A DNA stretch of 64,000 bases from Leptothermofonsia sichuanensis E412. Lineage in GTDB: Bacteria > Cyanobacteriota > Cyanobacteriia > Leptolyngbyales > Leptolyngbyaceae. Under the pieces are notes generated by a model. It was not told the origin of the DNA. It saw nothing but the letters and a program-made list of their open reading frames with translations, and searched no databases. The stretch spans positions 4,092,001 to 4,156,000 of the forward strand of contig NZ_CP072600.1 of NCBI RefSeq assembly GCF_019891175.1, in the 5' to 3' direction. The position numbers were made by a program, and so were the translations under genes. How positions within the stretch are numbered: position 1 is the stretch's first letter; the number at the start of each line of letters is the position of its first letter. Below, in pieces: positions 48,184 to 58,661 of this stretch.

Positions 48184-49047
48184 TTATGACTCCCGACCGC
48201 CCTTACCTCGCTTCGAGGATTTGCGACGGCGACGAACAATCAATTTGCTACTCAGTTTCTTCTTCTTGCGAGTTTTGTAGCCCAACGCTGGTTTACCCCA
48301 GGGAGTCACAGGTCCGGGGCGACCAATAGGTGCTCTGCCTTCGCCACCACCGTGGGGATGATCAACCGGGTTCATCACGCTTCCGCGAACCTCTGGTCTG
48401 CGTCCTTTCCAGCGCTTACGCCCCGCTTTGCCATAGGTAGTATTGCGGACATCGGCATTGCCCACCTGACCAATTGTGGCGTAACACTCACGCCGGATCA
48501 TTCTCACCTCTCCAGAGGGCAGCTTGAGGGTGACAAAGTTCCCTTCCTTTGCCGCCACCTGGGCGCTGGCACCAGCTGCCCGTACAATCTGCCCACCCTT
48601 ACCAGGAACTAACTCAACATTGTGTACCACCGTACCCAGGGGAATGTTGCCTAATGGCAGCGCATTACCAACTTCAATGGGTGCATCAGGGCCAGACCGG
48701 ATAATCGTACCCACAGTTAATCCGGCAGGATGGAGAATGTAACGCTTCTCCCCATCTTCGTAGTAAAGCAGAGAGATCCGGGCATTGCGGTTTGGGTCGT
48801 ACTCAACGGAAGCAACCTTTGCCGGAATGTTGTGCTTGTCACGTCGAAAATCAATGATTCGATAGAGGCGCTTATGCCCGCCACCGCGATGGCGGCAGGT
48901 AATCACCCCACGGTTATTACGTCCTTTAGGACGATGGCGCGACTGAGTCAAAGATTTTTCTGGCTTACTGCGAGTCAGCTCGGAAAAGTCGGAGACTGCC
49001 AGAGTGCGGGTTCCAGGAGTAGTGGGTCGGTAGAAACGAATGCCCAT
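48184..49047 (-). CDS. rplB: 50S ribosomal protein L2
   Basis: A 287-residue protein from the ATG at 49045-49047 ([20 protein letters not shown]); a 65-codon in-frame extension upstream runs through the spacer and is discarded. The peptidyl-transferase signature [18 protein letters not shown], with its important His, is present. The upstream spacer contains a direct repeat TCTGTAAACTGG (about 49071 and 49086). Confidence 0.97.
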   Translation of the reverse strand: MGIRFYRPTTPGTRTLAVSDFSELTRSKPEKSLTQSRHRPKGRNNRGVITCRHRGGGHKRLYRIIDFRRDKHNIPAKVASVEYDPNRNARISLLYYEDGEKRYILHPAGLTVGTIIRSGPDAPIEVGNALPLGNIPLGTVVHNVELVPGKGGQIVRAAGASAQVAAKEGNFVTLKLPSGEVRMIRRECYATIGQVGNADVRNTTYGKAGRKRWKGRRPEVRGSVMNPVDHPHGGGEGRAPIGRPGPVTPWGKPALGYKTRKKKKLSSKLIVRRRRKSSKRGKGGRES

Positions 49048-49150
49048 AACGGTTAGCTCTAGAGGACGTTGTCTGTAAACTGGAGTCTGTAAACTGGGGG
49101 TTTTAGCCTGACAGGGATCTAAAACCCAAAACACCCTTACAAAAACACGC

Positions 49151-49453
49151 TTACACTTCAGGAAACAGGGTGATAGAGTCGCCGGTTGCCAGGGTAACGA
49201 TCGCCCGCTTATATAAAGGGCGATGTCCCATGAATTTACCAACCCGGCGAGTTTTGCGGGGAGGATTTTGGGTTTTAACTGCCGTCACTTTGACATCAAA
49301 CAGGGATTCAACCGCTGCTTTAATCTCTGGCTTGGTGGCCTTGGGCGCCACCTCAAAGGTGTACTGGTTATTCTCCAGCAGGATAGTCGCTTTCTCTGTG
49401 ACAATGGGACGCCGGATCAGGTCGGCGAGTAAGCGGGGATCAAAATCAGTCAC
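49151..49453 (-). CDS. rplW: 50S ribosomal protein L23
   Basis: A 100-residue protein with GTG start (49451-49453), overlapping the end of rplD by 8 bp. [20 protein letters not shown] and [18 protein letters not shown] mark the family. It is the docking site for trigger factor and SRP at the tunnel exit. Confidence 0.95.
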   Translation of the reverse strand: MTDFDPRLLADLIRRPIVTEKATILLENNQYTFEVAPKATKPEIKAAVESLFDVKVTAVKTQNPPRKTRRVGKFMGHRPLYKRAIVTLATGDSITLFPEV

Positions 49454-50078
49454 CGTAGACCTCCTGGATTTTCGCGATCGCAGATGTAGTTGCCACAATT
49501 TGGTCCGCAGCCAGCAAGTCAAACACATTTAAGTTGGCTGCCGAAATCAAACGCAGGTTCTCAATATTTCGAGCAGATAGATAAACCGTTTCATCCCGTT
49601 CACCCAGGATCAACAGCACTTTAGATCCCGGTTCAACCCCCCAGGCAAGCAGAGCCGCTGCCATTTCCTTTGTTTTAGGGCGGGGCAACTTGTCTGCGAA
49701 ATCCTGAACCACGATTAAATCGTCAGCCCGGCTTTGCAAGGCTGTTCTTAGCGCCAGACGGCGCTCTTTACGGTTCATCTTCAGGCTGTAGTCTCTTGGC
49801 TTGGGACCAAAAATGACACCACCACCCCGCCACAGGGGAGAGCGATTAGACCCGGCACGAGCACGTCCGGTTCCTTTCTGACGCCAGGGCTTGCGTCCCC
49901 CCCCCCGCACTTCCGCCCGGGTCTTGGTGGATACCGTACCCTGCCGTGCATTTGCCATCTGACGTACCAGGGCACGGTGGACAATGTGAGCAGCGTTCGC
50001 TTCACTCGCGACCTTCAGGTCAAGCGAAGCTGTACCCGCTTCATTCCCTTGCCAATCTTTCACAACACAATCAACCAT
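49446..50078 (-). CDS. rplD: 50S ribosomal protein L4
   Basis: A 210-residue protein. The tunnel loop RPWRQ-like segment ([20 protein letters not shown]) and [17 protein letters not shown] are visible. The C-run CCCCCCCC at about 49898-49905 encodes the GG of this loop. Confidence 0.97.
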   Translation of the reverse strand: MVDCVVKDWQGNEAGTASLDLKVASEANAAHIVHRALVRQMANARQGTVSTKTRAEVRGGGRKPWRQKGTGRARAGSNRSPLWRGGGVIFGPKPRDYSLKMNRKERRLALRTALQSRADDLIVVQDFADKLPRPKTKEMAAALLAWGVEPGSKVLLILGERDETVYLSARNIENLRLISAANLNVFDLLAADQIVATTSAIAKIQEVYGD

Positions 50079-50158
50079 AGATCTACCTATCCCTGTCTCT
50101 CAGATGCTCCGAGGTTCGTCCTATTCAGTTCCACTATTGACGCTGTAAGCAGAAGAGC

Positions 50159-50797
50159 TTACTTGTTACCTACTTTCTTGGCGGGCACTATATTGACCAG
50201 GGCACCTGGTTTACCTGGGACAGCGCCCTTAATCAGCAACAGGTTACGTTCAGTATCAACTCGAATCACCGTCAGTTTACGAACTGTAGTTTGAGCCCCC
50301 CCCAAGCGACCTGCCATCTTCTTACCCGGATAGACACGACCTGGAGTCGTACCTGCCCCCGTGGAACCGGGCAGACGATGGTTCTTGGAACCATGGGCCA
50401 TCGGTCCTCGCTTAAAGTTGTGACGCTTTTGATAGCCGGCAAACCCCCGACCAATACTGGTACCAATGACATCAACGATCTGACCAGCAGAGAAAACATC
50501 GGCGGTGATCGGCTGCCCCAGTTCATACTGGCTGACATCCTCCAACCGATATTCGCACAAATGCCTCAGGGGAGATGATCCCGATTTTGCCAGATGCCCC
50601 AGTTCTGGCTTGTTCAACGCCTTCTGGGATACTTCGCCATATCCAACCTGAATGGCGGAGTAACCATCGGTCTGCGCAGTCTTGACCTGGGTAACTGCGC
50701 ATGGACCCGCCTGAATGACCGTTACAGGAATAGCTTTTCCTGCTTCGTCAAACACCTGGGTCATGCCAAGCTTTGTGCCTAGAATTCCGACAGACAC
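50159..50797 (-). CDS. rplC: 50S ribosomal protein L3
   Basis: A 212-residue protein with a GTG start (50795-50797): [20 protein letters not shown], then the extension [20 protein letters not shown]-like region ([20 protein letters not shown]). It is the first gene of the cluster; rpsJ (S10) is not upstream, since in cyanobacteria it lies with tufA. Confidence 0.97.
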   Translation of the reverse strand: MSVGILGTKLGMTQVFDEAGKAIPVTVIQAGPCAVTQVKTAQTDGYSAIQVGYGEVSQKALNKPELGHLAKSGSSPLRHLCEYRLEDVSQYELGQPITADVFSAGQIVDVIGTSIGRGFAGYQKRHNFKRGPMAHGSKNHRLPGSTGAGTTPGRVYPGKKMAGRLGGAQTTVRKLTVIRVDTERNLLLIKGAVPGKPGALVNIVPAKKVGNK

Positions 50798-51460
50798 GAT
50801 GTGGACTCCCTTTTCTACACACTAGAACCAGGCAAGGAACTAACCTGAACAATCAGCTCTCCTGCCCCACAACACATTTTCAGCCCAATAAATTCGACAG
50901 CCAAAGCTGCAAACCAGCCATCTGCCGAACAACTTACTCTGAAAACAACCAGTTACCAGTAAGCCGCAAATCTAAGCGCTGGACAGACATACACCCTATC
51001 AGGACTTGAGCAGCAAGCTACCCAGTATCCTTTTCTCAGGAGCAAATTCTTGAAGAAACCAGATAATGTCCAGTCTCGTACCGAAGCGCTCTGCAATCAC
51101 GATTTAGGCGGCAGTTATCTAATATAGAGTGAATTACTCAAGTTTGTCCAGTTTTTTGAAAAATTTGTTCTCTTGAGTTGAGCTATTAGCTACAGTCACG
51201 ATAACGATGAGAATTTAATATTGTCGAAAACAATATTGAGTCAACTTTTTCAGATATTTTTCAGATATATTTAGCAGAGGTTACGGACCTGCACAAACAG
51301 GTAATATCCAGATCCCATGATTTACAGTAGTACAATTAGACTGAATTAAAGGCGTTATGTAAAAAACTGGCGGCAGAAAAGACTCCGGAGAGTTCATTGA
51401 CAGAAGGATACCTTGGTTAATTGCCTTTATCGTTCAAGCATTCAAGATTAGAGAGACTTT
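50798..51460. other. Divergent promoter region between rplC and ndhN (663 bp)
   Basis: It must hold the promoter of the 17-kb ribosomal cluster (minus) and that of ndhN-ldpA (plus). A perfect hairpin AATATTGT-CGAAA-ACAATATT lies at 51217-51237, a tandem TTTTTCAGATAT/TTTTCAGATAT at about 51246-51268, and ACTCAAG/CTTGAGT arms at 51136-51178. TTGACA at 51398-51403 could be a -35 box for ndhN, but no clear -10 follows. No gene seen. Confidence 0.5.
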
Positions 51461-51937
51461 ATGGCACTCATCACTACTGGTGGTCAGTTGATTCGCGATC
51501 TGGAAAACTATGGTTCCCTGGGGCTGTATGTGCCGCTGGAAGGTGGATTTGAAGGGCGTTATCAGCGACGAATTCGGTCTGCTGGTTATATTTCTCTGAC
51601 TATTACGGCACGGGGACTGGGCGATCTGGCAATGTACCTGACGGGCGTTCATGGTGTGCGTCCACCCCATCTGGGTAAGAAAAGTGGAACTACGTCTGGA
51701 GCGGCAGTCGGTTATCGATATTTTGTACCGCCGATTGTGACCTACAACGTGGAACACCTCCCACCCAGTGCGAAGGGATTGTTGTTGTGGATTGTTGAGG
51801 GACATATTCTATCGAGCCAGGAACTTGAATATCTGGCGAATTTGCCAACCATTGAGCCGCGTGTGAAGGTGGTCGTGGAACTGGGAGGCGATCGCGCCTT
51901 TCGTTGGACTCCCCTCAAGCAAGCTCTGTCTGCTTGA
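51461..51937 (+). CDS. ndhN: NAD(P)H-quinone oxidoreductase subunit N
   Basis: A 158-residue peripheral subunit of the photosynthetic NDH-1 complex, found in cyanobacteria and chloroplasts. It begins MALITTGGQLIRDLENYGSL and contains RYQRRIRSAGYISLTITARG and VTYNVEHLPP. It helps ferredoxin-driven cyclic electron flow and respiration in thylakoids. The gene order ndhN-ldpA is conserved in cyanobacteria. Confidence 0.96.
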   Translation: MALITTGGQLIRDLENYGSLGLYVPLEGGFEGRYQRRIRSAGYISLTITARGLGDLAMYLTGVHGVRPPHLGKKSGTTSGAAVGYRYFVPPIVTYNVEHLPPSAKGLLLWIVEGHILSSQELEYLANLPTIEPRVKVVVELGGDRAFRWTPLKQALSA

Positions 51938-52096
51938 AGAGGGGGAAGTGCTGGTTTGCCCTCTGCTGGCTATTGCTCAACGATGGCTATTCCAATCGAT
52001 CCTCTCTAATGCCAAACTGGAGATGGATTCGATGAAAGTCGAAAACATTTCAGTGAATGCCGCGTCATTTTTAGCCAGGGGCATTAGCATGAAAGA

Positions 52097-53329
52097 GTGA
52101 TTGAACTGTACTATCCTCTGCGTTCCCTAAGGGAGGGACACTGGTTTAAACTCATTTGCGGAGCCAGCTTTCAACACCTCCCTGCGATCCGGAATCTGGT
52201 ATTAGCGTATGCTCTGGCTGGGGCTGATTGTGTTGATGTCGCCGCTGACCCAGCCGTGGTGTCGAGTGCTAAAGCAGCTTTAGCTGTCGCTGCTGGAATG
52301 GCGAAAGAGGCTCGTCAGCGCGGGTTTGGCTACCAGGGTACGCCCTGGTTGATGGTGAGCTTTAATGATGGGGAAGACCCCCATTTTCGCAAGGCAGAAT
52401 TTAGCCCGAATGATTGTCCTGAGGATTGTTTACGACCCTGCGAGCGGGTTTGTCCGGCTCAGGCAATCGACCGTTCAGGGGTGATCAGCGATCGCTGCTA
52501 TGGCTGTGGTCGTTGTTTACCAGTTTGTCCAATTCAGCAAATTAAGACGCGCTCCTATGTGTCAACTCCAGCCGCCATTGCGCCCTTGGTGTTGGAAGCT
52601 GGAGTGGATGCGATCGAGATTCACACTCAGGTTGGGCGATTAGAGGATTTTCGGCGGTTATGGGAGGCGATTGCTCCCTGGCTCAACAGCTTAAAGCTGA
52701 TTGCCATTAGCTGTCCTGACGGTGACGGACTGGTTGCCTACCTGTGGTCCCTCTACGAATTGATGGCACCTTTACCCTGTGCCCTGATCTGGCAGACCGA
52801 TGGACGCCCCATGAGTGGAGACATTGGAATTGGAACGACCAGGGCCGCTATCAAACTTGGGCAAAAGGTGCTTGCAGCAGGATTGCCAGGATATGTGCAG
52901 CTTGCCGGGGGCACCAATCAGCATACGGTGCCAAAACTCAAATCCCTTGGGTTGCTGAATAAAATCAGCTTCGAAAACAACTTACCGTCCCCAACTGAAT
53001 CGTGCCCTCCTTCCCTTCCCTTTATTGCAGGAGTTGCCTATGGCAGTTATGCGCGCACCCTGTTGATGCCCATCTTGAGCAGCTTGGAAGCAAGCCAAAT
53101 AGAAACTGCTCCACCACCGTTACCTGTGCAACCTTCCATCCCACAGTCTCCGCCAGGTAAGACTACTCCCATGTATTTAACACCCACCCTTCCTCAATCA
53201 AAATTCTCATCTTTCTGCCTGGAAGATGTTCCTGAAGCTCTCTGGCGAGCAGTTGAGCTAGCAGATTTTCTGGTTGCCCAACTAAAACCGTCTATTCGTA
53301 AGCAACTTTTGCTTGAATCCTCCCAATGA
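52097..53329 (+). CDS. ldpA: Light-dependent period protein LdpA, iron-sulfur circadian input factor
   Basis: A 410-residue protein with GTG start (52097). Two Cys clusters at about residues 107-155 (CPEDCLRPCERVCPAQ and CYGCGRCLPVCPIQQ) match two 4Fe-4S sites. The remainder is a TIM-barrel-like fold (VDAIEIHTQVG, GLPGYVQLAGGTN) known in LdpA. In Synechococcus LdpA adjusts clock period to light by sensing plastoquinone redox state. The C-terminal 80 residues (from about 330, Pro-rich) are less conserved. It lies 159 bp after ndhN. Confidence 0.93.
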   Translation: MIELYYPLRSLREGHWFKLICGASFQHLPAIRNLVLAYALAGADCVDVAADPAVVSSAKAALAVAAGMAKEARQRGFGYQGTPWLMVSFNDGEDPHFRKAEFSPNDCPEDCLRPCERVCPAQAIDRSGVISDRCYGCGRCLPVCPIQQIKTRSYVSTPAAIAPLVLEAGVDAIEIHTQVGRLEDFRRLWEAIAPWLNSLKLIAISCPDGDGLVAYLWSLYELMAPLPCALIWQTDGRPMSGDIGIGTTRAAIKLGQKVLAAGLPGYVQLAGGTNQHTVPKLKSLGLLNKISFENNLPSPTESCPPSLPFIAGVAYGSYARTLLMPILSSLEASQIETAPPPLPVQPSIPQSPPGKTTPMYLTPTLPQSKFSSFCLEDVPEALWRAVELADFLVAQLKPSIRKQLLLESSQ

Positions 53330-53393
53330 GCCATTCCCATTTCTGAATCACATTTGTTTCTAAATCCGTTTTAACCATCCATTGATTGAAAAA

Positions 53394-55379
53394 ATGGCTA
53401 AACCAGACATTTCCCATCCTTCTGACGGACAGACTGGATCTGAACTTCAAGGACAGGAACCTGAACAATCGTCTCTTCCCCCAGATGCTTTACTGAATTC
53501 TTTTGAGACCGCTTCCACTCATCATCCCAACGTCTCCCATACCAGCATGCAGATCACAGACGACCTGGATAAGTTGCTGGAAATTTTACCAGAACCCATT
53601 CAAAATCAACTGATTCGGCATCCGAGTAAGCATGTTTTGATTGAGGTGGTCATGGATCTTGGCCGCCGTCCAGAAGCCCGATTTCTTGGCAAGGCAGAAT
53701 ACCTCTCAGAGGTTCCTGTTTCACAGAATGATCTGAATGACTGTATTGCCAGGGTGGGGGATTTTGGGGGTGACAATCGCGCTGGAATTGAGCGCACCCT
53801 GCACCGGATCAGTGCCATTCGCAATCGGCGGGGTGACATTATTGGGTTAACCTGTCGGGTTGGACGTGCAATTTTTGGCACCATTGGCATGATTCGGGAC
53901 CTGGTAGAAAGTGGTAAATCTATCTTGATGCTGGGTCGTCCGGGGGTAGGTAAAACAACAGCTCTGCGGGAAATTGCCCGCGTCTTAGCCGATGAACTTG
54001 AAAAACGGGTTGTCATCATTGATACCTCGAATGAAATTGCCGGTGATGGCGATGTGCCCCACCCGGCGATTGGTCGTGCTCGTCGGATGCAGGTTTCTCG
54101 TCCGGAGCTCCAGCACCAGGTCATGATTGAAGCTGTGGAAAACCACATGCCAGAAGTCATTGTCATCGATGAGATTGGCACTGAGTTAGAGGCACTTGCT
54201 GCGCGCACGATCGCTGAGCGTGGGGTACAACTGGTTGGGACTGCCCACGGCAATCGGCTGGAAAATCTGATCAAAAACCCAACTCTTTCTGATTTGATTG
54301 GCGGCATTCAATCGGTGACGCTGGGCGATGAAGAAGCCCGGCGGCGTGGCAGTCAAAAAAGTGTATTGGAGCGAAAAGCTCCCCCCACATTTGATATTGC
54401 TGTGGAGATGCTGGAGCGCCAGCGCTGGGTTGTCCATGAGCATGTCGCAGAAACGATCGACAGTTTGTTGCGGGGTCGTTTGCCCAACCCTCAGGTACGG
54501 ACTGTGAGCGAAACTGGCAAAGTTGTCATTACCCATGAGTTATCCAGTGAAGCACCAGCCGCCTCTAACCAGGGTCGCCCTGTTCGTAGCCCCTTTAGCC
54601 AGTTCGGTGGTTTAGACAGTTTACTGGACGATCGCACCGCCGCCGGGCAGGGACGAAACAAAGGGCGTGGTTGGCGTTCCTCTGGACGAATGCGCCCACT
54701 CCCCTCCCAGGTACAAACAGAGCTACCCTCTGAACATCAACAATTTGAGCGGCTGTTGAATGAATCCTTGCAAAGGACCAATGACACCATTGGCGAACTC
54801 CCTGCAAGTCAAACTGAAGGTATCCGCCAGGATGAATTTGGTGAACCCAGACGGGAACATAGCCCTGATGGGGAAGAACTTCTCTATGTCTATCCCTATG
54901 GGGTCAGCCGACACCAGTTAGAACAGGTCATTCAAACCCTGAATCTGCCCGTGATTTTGACCAAAGATATTGATAATGCGGATTCAGTGCTGGCTTTGCG
55001 ATCGCATGTTAAAAATCATTCCAAATTGCGTCAGATTGCCAAAGCCCGTCAGGTTCCGATCCACACGATTAAAGCCAGTACCATTCCTCAAATTGCCCAC
55101 GGTCTGAGGCGGATGCTGAATATGGATGATCCTGCCATTCCTGACGCCAGTGACCTGAGTCTGTTTATGCAAAATGGCACTGATGATGAAATTGAAGCTT
55201 TAGAGGAAGCTCGTCTTGCGGTTGAGCAGATTGTCCTTCCAAAAGGACAGCCAGTTGAACTCCTTCCTCGTTCTGCGGATGTCCGGCGGATGCAGCATGA
55301 ACTGGTAGAACACTACCATCTCAAATCCCGCAGTTTTGGCGAAGAACCCAATCGGCGACTAAGGATTTATCCCGCATGA
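53394..55379 (+). CDS. AAA ATPase with R3H domain (Ycf45/SpoIIIAA-like)
   Basis: A protein of 661 residues from the ATG at 53394 ([12 protein letters not shown]); a TTG four codons upstream also opens the frame. An N-terminal acidic, low-complexity region (1-60) leads to the ATPase (about 165-340): Walker [18 protein letters not shown], Walker [15 protein letters not shown], sensor [13 protein letters not shown] variable linker follows, and the R3H domain lies near the C-terminus (about 590-650, [20 protein letters not shown]). R3H domains bind single-stranded nucleic acid. The family is conserved in cyanobacteria and algal plastids (Ycf45); its job is not firmly known. It lies just after ldpA. 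Confidence 0.88.
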   Translation: MAKPDISHPSDGQTGSELQGQEPEQSSLPPDALLNSFETASTHHPNVSHTSMQITDDLDKLLEILPEPIQNQLIRHPSKHVLIEVVMDLGRRPEARFLGKAEYLSEVPVSQNDLNDCIARVGDFGGDNRAGIERTLHRISAIRNRRGDIIGLTCRVGRAIFGTIGMIRDLVESGKSILMLGRPGVGKTTALREIARVLADELEKRVVIIDTSNEIAGDGDVPHPAIGRARRMQVSRPELQHQVMIEAVENHMPEVIVIDEIGTELEALAARTIAERGVQLVGTAHGNRLENLIKNPTLSDLIGGIQSVTLGDEEARRRGSQKSVLERKAPPTFDIAVEMLERQRWVVHEHVAETIDSLLRGRLPNPQVRTVSETGKVVITHELSSEAPAASNQGRPVRSPFSQFGGLDSLLDDRTAAGQGRNKGRGWRSSGRMRPLPSQVQTELPSEHQQFERLLNESLQRTNDTIGELPASQTEGIRQDEFGEPRREHSPDGEELLYVYPYGVSRHQLEQVIQTLNLPVILTKDIDNADSVLALRSHVKNHSKLRQIAKARQVPIHTIKASTIPQIAHGLRRMLNMDDPAIPDASDLSLFMQNGTDDEIEALEEARLAVEQIVLPKGQPVELLPRSADVRRMQHELVEHYHLKSRSFGEEPNRRLRIYPA

Positions 55380-55392
55380 GAGTGGAAAGTTT

Positions 55393-55427
55393 GGTACCGG
55401 GTACCGGGTATTGGGTATTGGGTACCG
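55393..55427. repeat. Five heptamers of GGTACCG/GGTATTG
   Basis: Five adjacent heptamers in the 131-bp spacer before hisC. They begin 13 bp after the ATPase stop. Confidence 0.85.
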
Positions 55428-55510
55428 GATACTGACATTTATCACTCATTGGATACAGACTATTGACTGCCTCACTAACAACCAACAAACCTTCACTTTT
55501 TTCCTTCCCC

Positions 55511-56665
55511 ATGCTTTCATTCATTCGCTCCGACCTGGCTCAGCTAAAAGCGTACACTCCCCATCCAGAAGAAACCTTGAGTCCAGATCAAGAACCCATT
55601 CAGGTTGACCATCTGGATACCAATGAAAATCCTCGCGATCTGCCGGAGGCACTCAAACAAAAGCTGGCATGGACATATCAGGAGATGATCGCAGCCAATC
55701 GATATCCGGATGGGGGGCACCAGGCCCTGAAACAGGCGATCGCAGAATATGTTAATGAATCGGCTGGTCTTTCATCTGCCCCATTGAGTTCGGTCTGTAT
55801 TTCAGTAGGAAATGGTTCAGATGAATTAATCCGTTCCATCCTGATTGCAACCTGTCTACGGGGAGAAGGCTCCATTCTAGTAGCAGAACCAACCTTCTCA
55901 ATGTACGCTATTCTGGCGCAAACGTTGGGAATTCCAGTGATCGCGGTGGGGCGATCGCCTGCGAACTTTGAAATTGACCTGCAAGCAGCCCAGACGGCTC
56001 TTTCCCAATCCCATCAACCGCCGCTCCGGGTTGTCTTTGTTGTCCACCCCAATTCGCCCACAGGCAACGCCCTGACAGAGGCAGAGATTGCCTGGTTGAA
56101 AAGTCTACCAGAGCACATTTTAGTGGTAATTGACGAGGCGTATTTTGAATTTAGCCAGACGACCCTTGCCCCAGAATTACTCCAGCGCCCTAACTGGCTC
56201 ATCTTACGAACATTCTCCAAGGCTTTTCGTCTGGCAGCTCATCGGGTGGGCTACGCGATCGCCCACCCTGACCTTACCACTATTTTGGAAAAAGTTCGTC
56301 TCCCCTACAATCTGCCTGCCTTTTCCCAGGCCGCAGCACTAACAGCCCTGGCTCATCGGCAGGAGCTTTTGCAAGCCATTTCTGAAATCTTAGAACAGCG
56401 AGATCAGGTCATCCGAACCCTGGCGAAGCATCCTGCCCTCAGAGTCTGGTCGAGCACTGCCAACTTTGTCTACCTGCGCAGTAAGGCAGAAAACCCAACC
56501 CGTGATCCCTGGCTCCAGGATATTCACCAGCACCTCAAATCCCAGGGCACCCTGGTCCGTTACATCAACAACGGACTGAGGATTACCATCGGTAGCCCTG
56601 CCGAGAATACAAGAATGCTCACTCGACTCCTGCAAGCCCTTCCACCGGGTAGTCATCAACTTTAA
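55511..56665 (+). CDS. hisC: Histidinol-phosphate aminotransferase
   Basis: A PLP enzyme that converts imidazole-acetol phosphate to histidinol phosphate. From the ATG at 55511 ([19 protein letters not shown]) it has 384 residues; an upstream in-frame ATG-like start adds 16 residues from the spacer. [27 protein letters not shown] and the PLP-binding Lys in [18 protein letters not shown] are present. It may be the second HisC of the genome or the only one. hisG lies far away at 10399, so the pathway is scattered. Confidence 0.93.
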   Translation: MLSFIRSDLAQLKAYTPHPEETLSPDQEPIQVDHLDTNENPRDLPEALKQKLAWTYQEMIAANRYPDGGHQALKQAIAEYVNESAGLSSAPLSSVCISVGNGSDELIRSILIATCLRGEGSILVAEPTFSMYAILAQTLGIPVIAVGRSPANFEIDLQAAQTALSQSHQPPLRVVFVVHPNSPTGNALTEAEIAWLKSLPEHILVVIDEAYFEFSQTTLAPELLQRPNWLILRTFSKAFRLAAHRVGYAIAHPDLTTILEKVRLPYNLPAFSQAAALTALAHRQELLQAISEILEQRDQVIRTLAKHPALRVWSSTANFVYLRSKAENPTRDPWLQDIHQHLKSQGTLVRYINNGLRITIGSPAENTRMLTRLLQALPPGSHQL

Positions 56666-56729
56666 GTTGATCAATCCGGTATGTGAGAAAGGATATTTTT
56701 CGAGGGTTTTCAACCCACAAAATATAACT

Positions 56730-56822
56730 GTCGCCACCAGGCTTAGGACGGGGTGCAGGAGTTCCACCCCTGGCTGGGGGCGAAGCCCCCCTTAAAACCA
56801 ATGTCCTAAGCAACCTGGCGAC
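56730..56822. repeat. Cloverleaf-like palindromic element downstream of hisC
   Basis: The outer stem pairs GTCGCCA (56730-56736) with TGGCGAC (56816-56822) and, past a 4 by 4 internal loop, GCTTAGGAC (56741-56749) with GTCCTAAGC (56803-56811). Two hairpins are nested inside: GGGGTG (56750-56755) with CACCCC (56765-56770), and GGGGGC-GAA-GCCCCC (56776-56790). The result is a three-way junction of 93 bp. It may be a mobile palindromic element or a structured RNA at the hisC 3' end. Confidence 0.7.
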
Positions 56823-56838
56823 GGCTATAATGCTTGAC

Positions 56839-56950
56839 AGACCACTGTAACGCCGTTATGGAAATCGGATTTCTCCTGCCGAAACCCAAGTTTCGTTGAA
56901 TTTCTCGCAAGAAATCCGATCTCTTGAAATTCTGAACGGATGCTCTAGAG
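56839..56950. repeat. About 110-bp dispersed repeat, copy 2
   Basis: Aligns with 32903-33010 over its whole length (ACCACTGTAACGCCG at one end, TTCTGAACGGATGCTCTAG at the other) with about one quarter of positions changed. Here it contains a second inverted pair, AAATCGGATTTCT and AGAAATCCGAT. Confidence 0.75.
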
Positions 56951-57002
56951 CAGGACACATTAGAGCGCTCAAAGTCTGATTCTGTCATCCTTATCTCCTC
57001 TA

Positions 57003-57030
57003 TACCCTGTACCCTATTCCCTGTTCCCTG
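57003..57030. repeat. CCCTGT-type heptamer repeat
   Basis: Four degenerate heptamers (TACCCTG, TACCCTA, TTCCCTG, TTCCCTG), just after the stop of the 57054 gene on the minus strand. Confidence 0.75.
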
Positions 57031-57053
57031 CTATAAGCACTACGAAGAATAGA

Positions 57054-57548
57054 CTACATTTTTATCCGGATATCAAGATTTTCAGAGTTGCGGCGCATAA
57101 TCCTGACGGTCTGAGGAAGCACACCTACCAGCAATGCAAACGCTTCATCAGGCAAATCAGCAACCGTTTCGGGACCAAAATAGTTCTCAAATTGATTCAG
57201 AATCAGTTGTGCTCGTTGCAGAGGGACAGGATTATCCGTTAGTTGCTGAGTTAATCGAATCCATTGCCGCCGGATCAGGTACCCTTTTTGACGCTCTTCC
57301 TGTGACTCAGGATAAACCAGTGAAAGATCCCCAACAGGAATTACCCGCGAACAATCCACGTCAAAAAAACTGCCAACGGCCGCACCGGGTCCAGCAAATT
57401 CAGCATGGAACCGTTTATAGATGATCAACCCATTCCGTCTGCGACTGTTTACCACAAGCAGTTGACCACTATTCAACTGTGTCAAAATGTCAAAGTCATT
57501 GGGATGTTCAATCAACTCTTGACGGACATTCAGACTTTCATCTCGCAT
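57054..57548 (-). CDS. Conserved-looking hypothetical protein, 164 residues
   Basis: I do not recognise the family with confidence. The ATG at 57546-57548 gives MRDESLNVRQELIEHPNDFD. The protein is soluble, with a beta-rich first half (GQLLVVNSRRRNGLIIYKRF, AAVGSFFDVDCSRVIPVGDL) and a helical second half ending LLVGVLPQTVRIMRRNSENL. There are no transmembrane helices and no recognisable catalytic motif. It is monocistronic between the repeat-rich spacer and a 425-bp gap. Confidence 0.7.
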   Translation of the reverse strand: MRDESLNVRQELIEHPNDFDILTQLNSGQLLVVNSRRRNGLIIYKRFHAEFAGPGAAVGSFFDVDCSRVIPVGDLSLVYPESQEERQKGYLIRRQWIRLTQQLTDNPVPLQRAQLILNQFENYFGPETVADLPDEAFALLVGVLPQTVRIMRRNSENLDIRIKM

Positions 57549-57973
57549 AGGGCTGAAGACCTGGAAGTGCTAGTAAAGAGAGCCTGATGAGGGAAAACCT
57601 ATAAATTTTGGCAGCGTAATATGACCCCACACAATTCACCCTCTATCCCAACGTTAACTTTTTCTTTCTAGTCTGCACCAGGACTTATATCTGCTAACTT
57701 AAATAAAAGTTAGCCGTATTAAAAATCTCAACTCAACAATTTTATGGCTCAACCTATTCAGGACTGGTAACGCTATTTCCTCAAAATTTCGGTGATGCAT
57801 CCAGTTTCTGATCATTCACCACTTATTTTAGGGCATTCGTCAACCTGTACCTGGTTGGAAAAGTAAGGAAAGTTTGAAGTAGTACTGTCAAATATACAGA
57901 TTCATTTGAAGAACAGGTAAAGATGATTTTTGGCCTGTTCTATCTCCACCCAAACAACCTCTGATTCCAAATC
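57549..57973. other. Gene-free spacer of 425 bp
   Basis: AT-rich. An inverted pair AGAACAGG (57910-57917) and CCTGTTCT (57934-57941) lies 33 bp after the acetyltransferase stop and could be its 3' hairpin. A short frame MAQPIQDW at 57744 is too small to claim. Nothing else seen. Confidence 0.55.
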
Positions 57974-58597
57974 CTACCCCCACAGGTGGGTTAATCCGGC
58001 TGTCAGTTGTTTATGCAGTAAAAACCGCCGCGGTTGTCTGAATAACCAGCTACACCAGAATGGATCTGACTGCTTAAGTCCATAGTCAACCTTGAAATAT
58101 AGTTGTCTGGCAGGGTAGTTATCTTCTAAAACATGCAGATAAAGATCCTGGAGTCCCTGGCTCAGCACAATTTCTTCACAGGCTTTCAATAGCTTTTGGG
58201 CAACCCCCCGCCTGCGATAAGCTGGCTGCACCGCTAAATTAGACAGATAGGGATAGGGTAAGCTCCGAATTTGTAAGGGATAGACTGAACGAAGGGCAAC
58301 CTCAACCGTTCCTACGATAGAAGCATGGGGAGTGGATGGAGCTGCAATGGCAACCAGACAAATGTAATCGGCTGAAGCCGGCGATCGCAGCCTTTGCCGC
58401 AGGTCCTCATACATTCCCATGCGCAGAATTGGTAAAAACCAGCGTGTCATCCCACTATGCGAGTGAAAACTGGTTGAGAGAAGGTCAACCAGTTCAGTCA
58501 GATCGGCTTGTTGAGCCGCACGAATCACTAAATTCGAAGACTCAAAGAGAACTCCATCAAGCAATTGTCGATAGTTCCAGGAAGAAGAAGTGCCCAC
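57974..58597 (-). CDS. GNAT-family N-acetyltransferase
   Basis: A 207-residue protein with GTG start (58595-58597). The GNAT fold is visible: NLVIRAAQQADLTELVDLLS at the start, YLSNLAVQPAYRRRGVAQKL (the acetyl-CoA-binding RxxGxA motif at about 143-150), LYLHVLEDNYPARQLYFKVD. The C-terminal 30 residues (WCSWLFRQPRRFLLHKQL) are an extra tail. The acceptor substrate cannot be told; in cyanobacteria the class is often found near photosystem genes without a known link. Same strand as psbT-psbB. Confidence 0.85.
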   Translation of the reverse strand: MGTSSSWNYRQLLDGVLFESSNLVIRAAQQADLTELVDLLSTSFHSHSGMTRWFLPILRMGMYEDLRQRLRSPASADYICLVAIAAPSTPHASIVGTVEVALRSVYPLQIRSLPYPYLSNLAVQPAYRRRGVAQKLLKACEEIVLSQGLQDLYLHVLEDNYPARQLYFKVDYGLKQSDPFWCSWLFRQPRRFLLHKQLTAGLTHLWG

Positions 58598-58661
58598 AAA
58601 TACTCAAAGACCCAATAAGAATTACTCCATGAAATCAGGGCAATGAGCTTAAAAAGCATTG

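Larger units (their letters stand above)
56666..57053. other. Repeat-rich spacer after hisC (388 bp)
   Basis: It holds, in order, the three-way-junction palindrome (56730-56822), a copy of the 110-bp dispersed repeat (56839-56950) and CCCTGT/TTCCCTG heptamers (57003-57030). No gene fits in it. Confidence 0.7.

Noticed and set aside
48184-49242. A 352-codon L2 with a 65-residue N-terminal extension
   Set aside because: The extension runs through the spacer with its direct repeats, and L2 starts MGIR in cyanobacteria.
57744-57770. Short frame MAQPIQDW in the 57549-57973 spacer
   Set aside because: Eight codons, with no ribosome binding site and no evidence of conservation.
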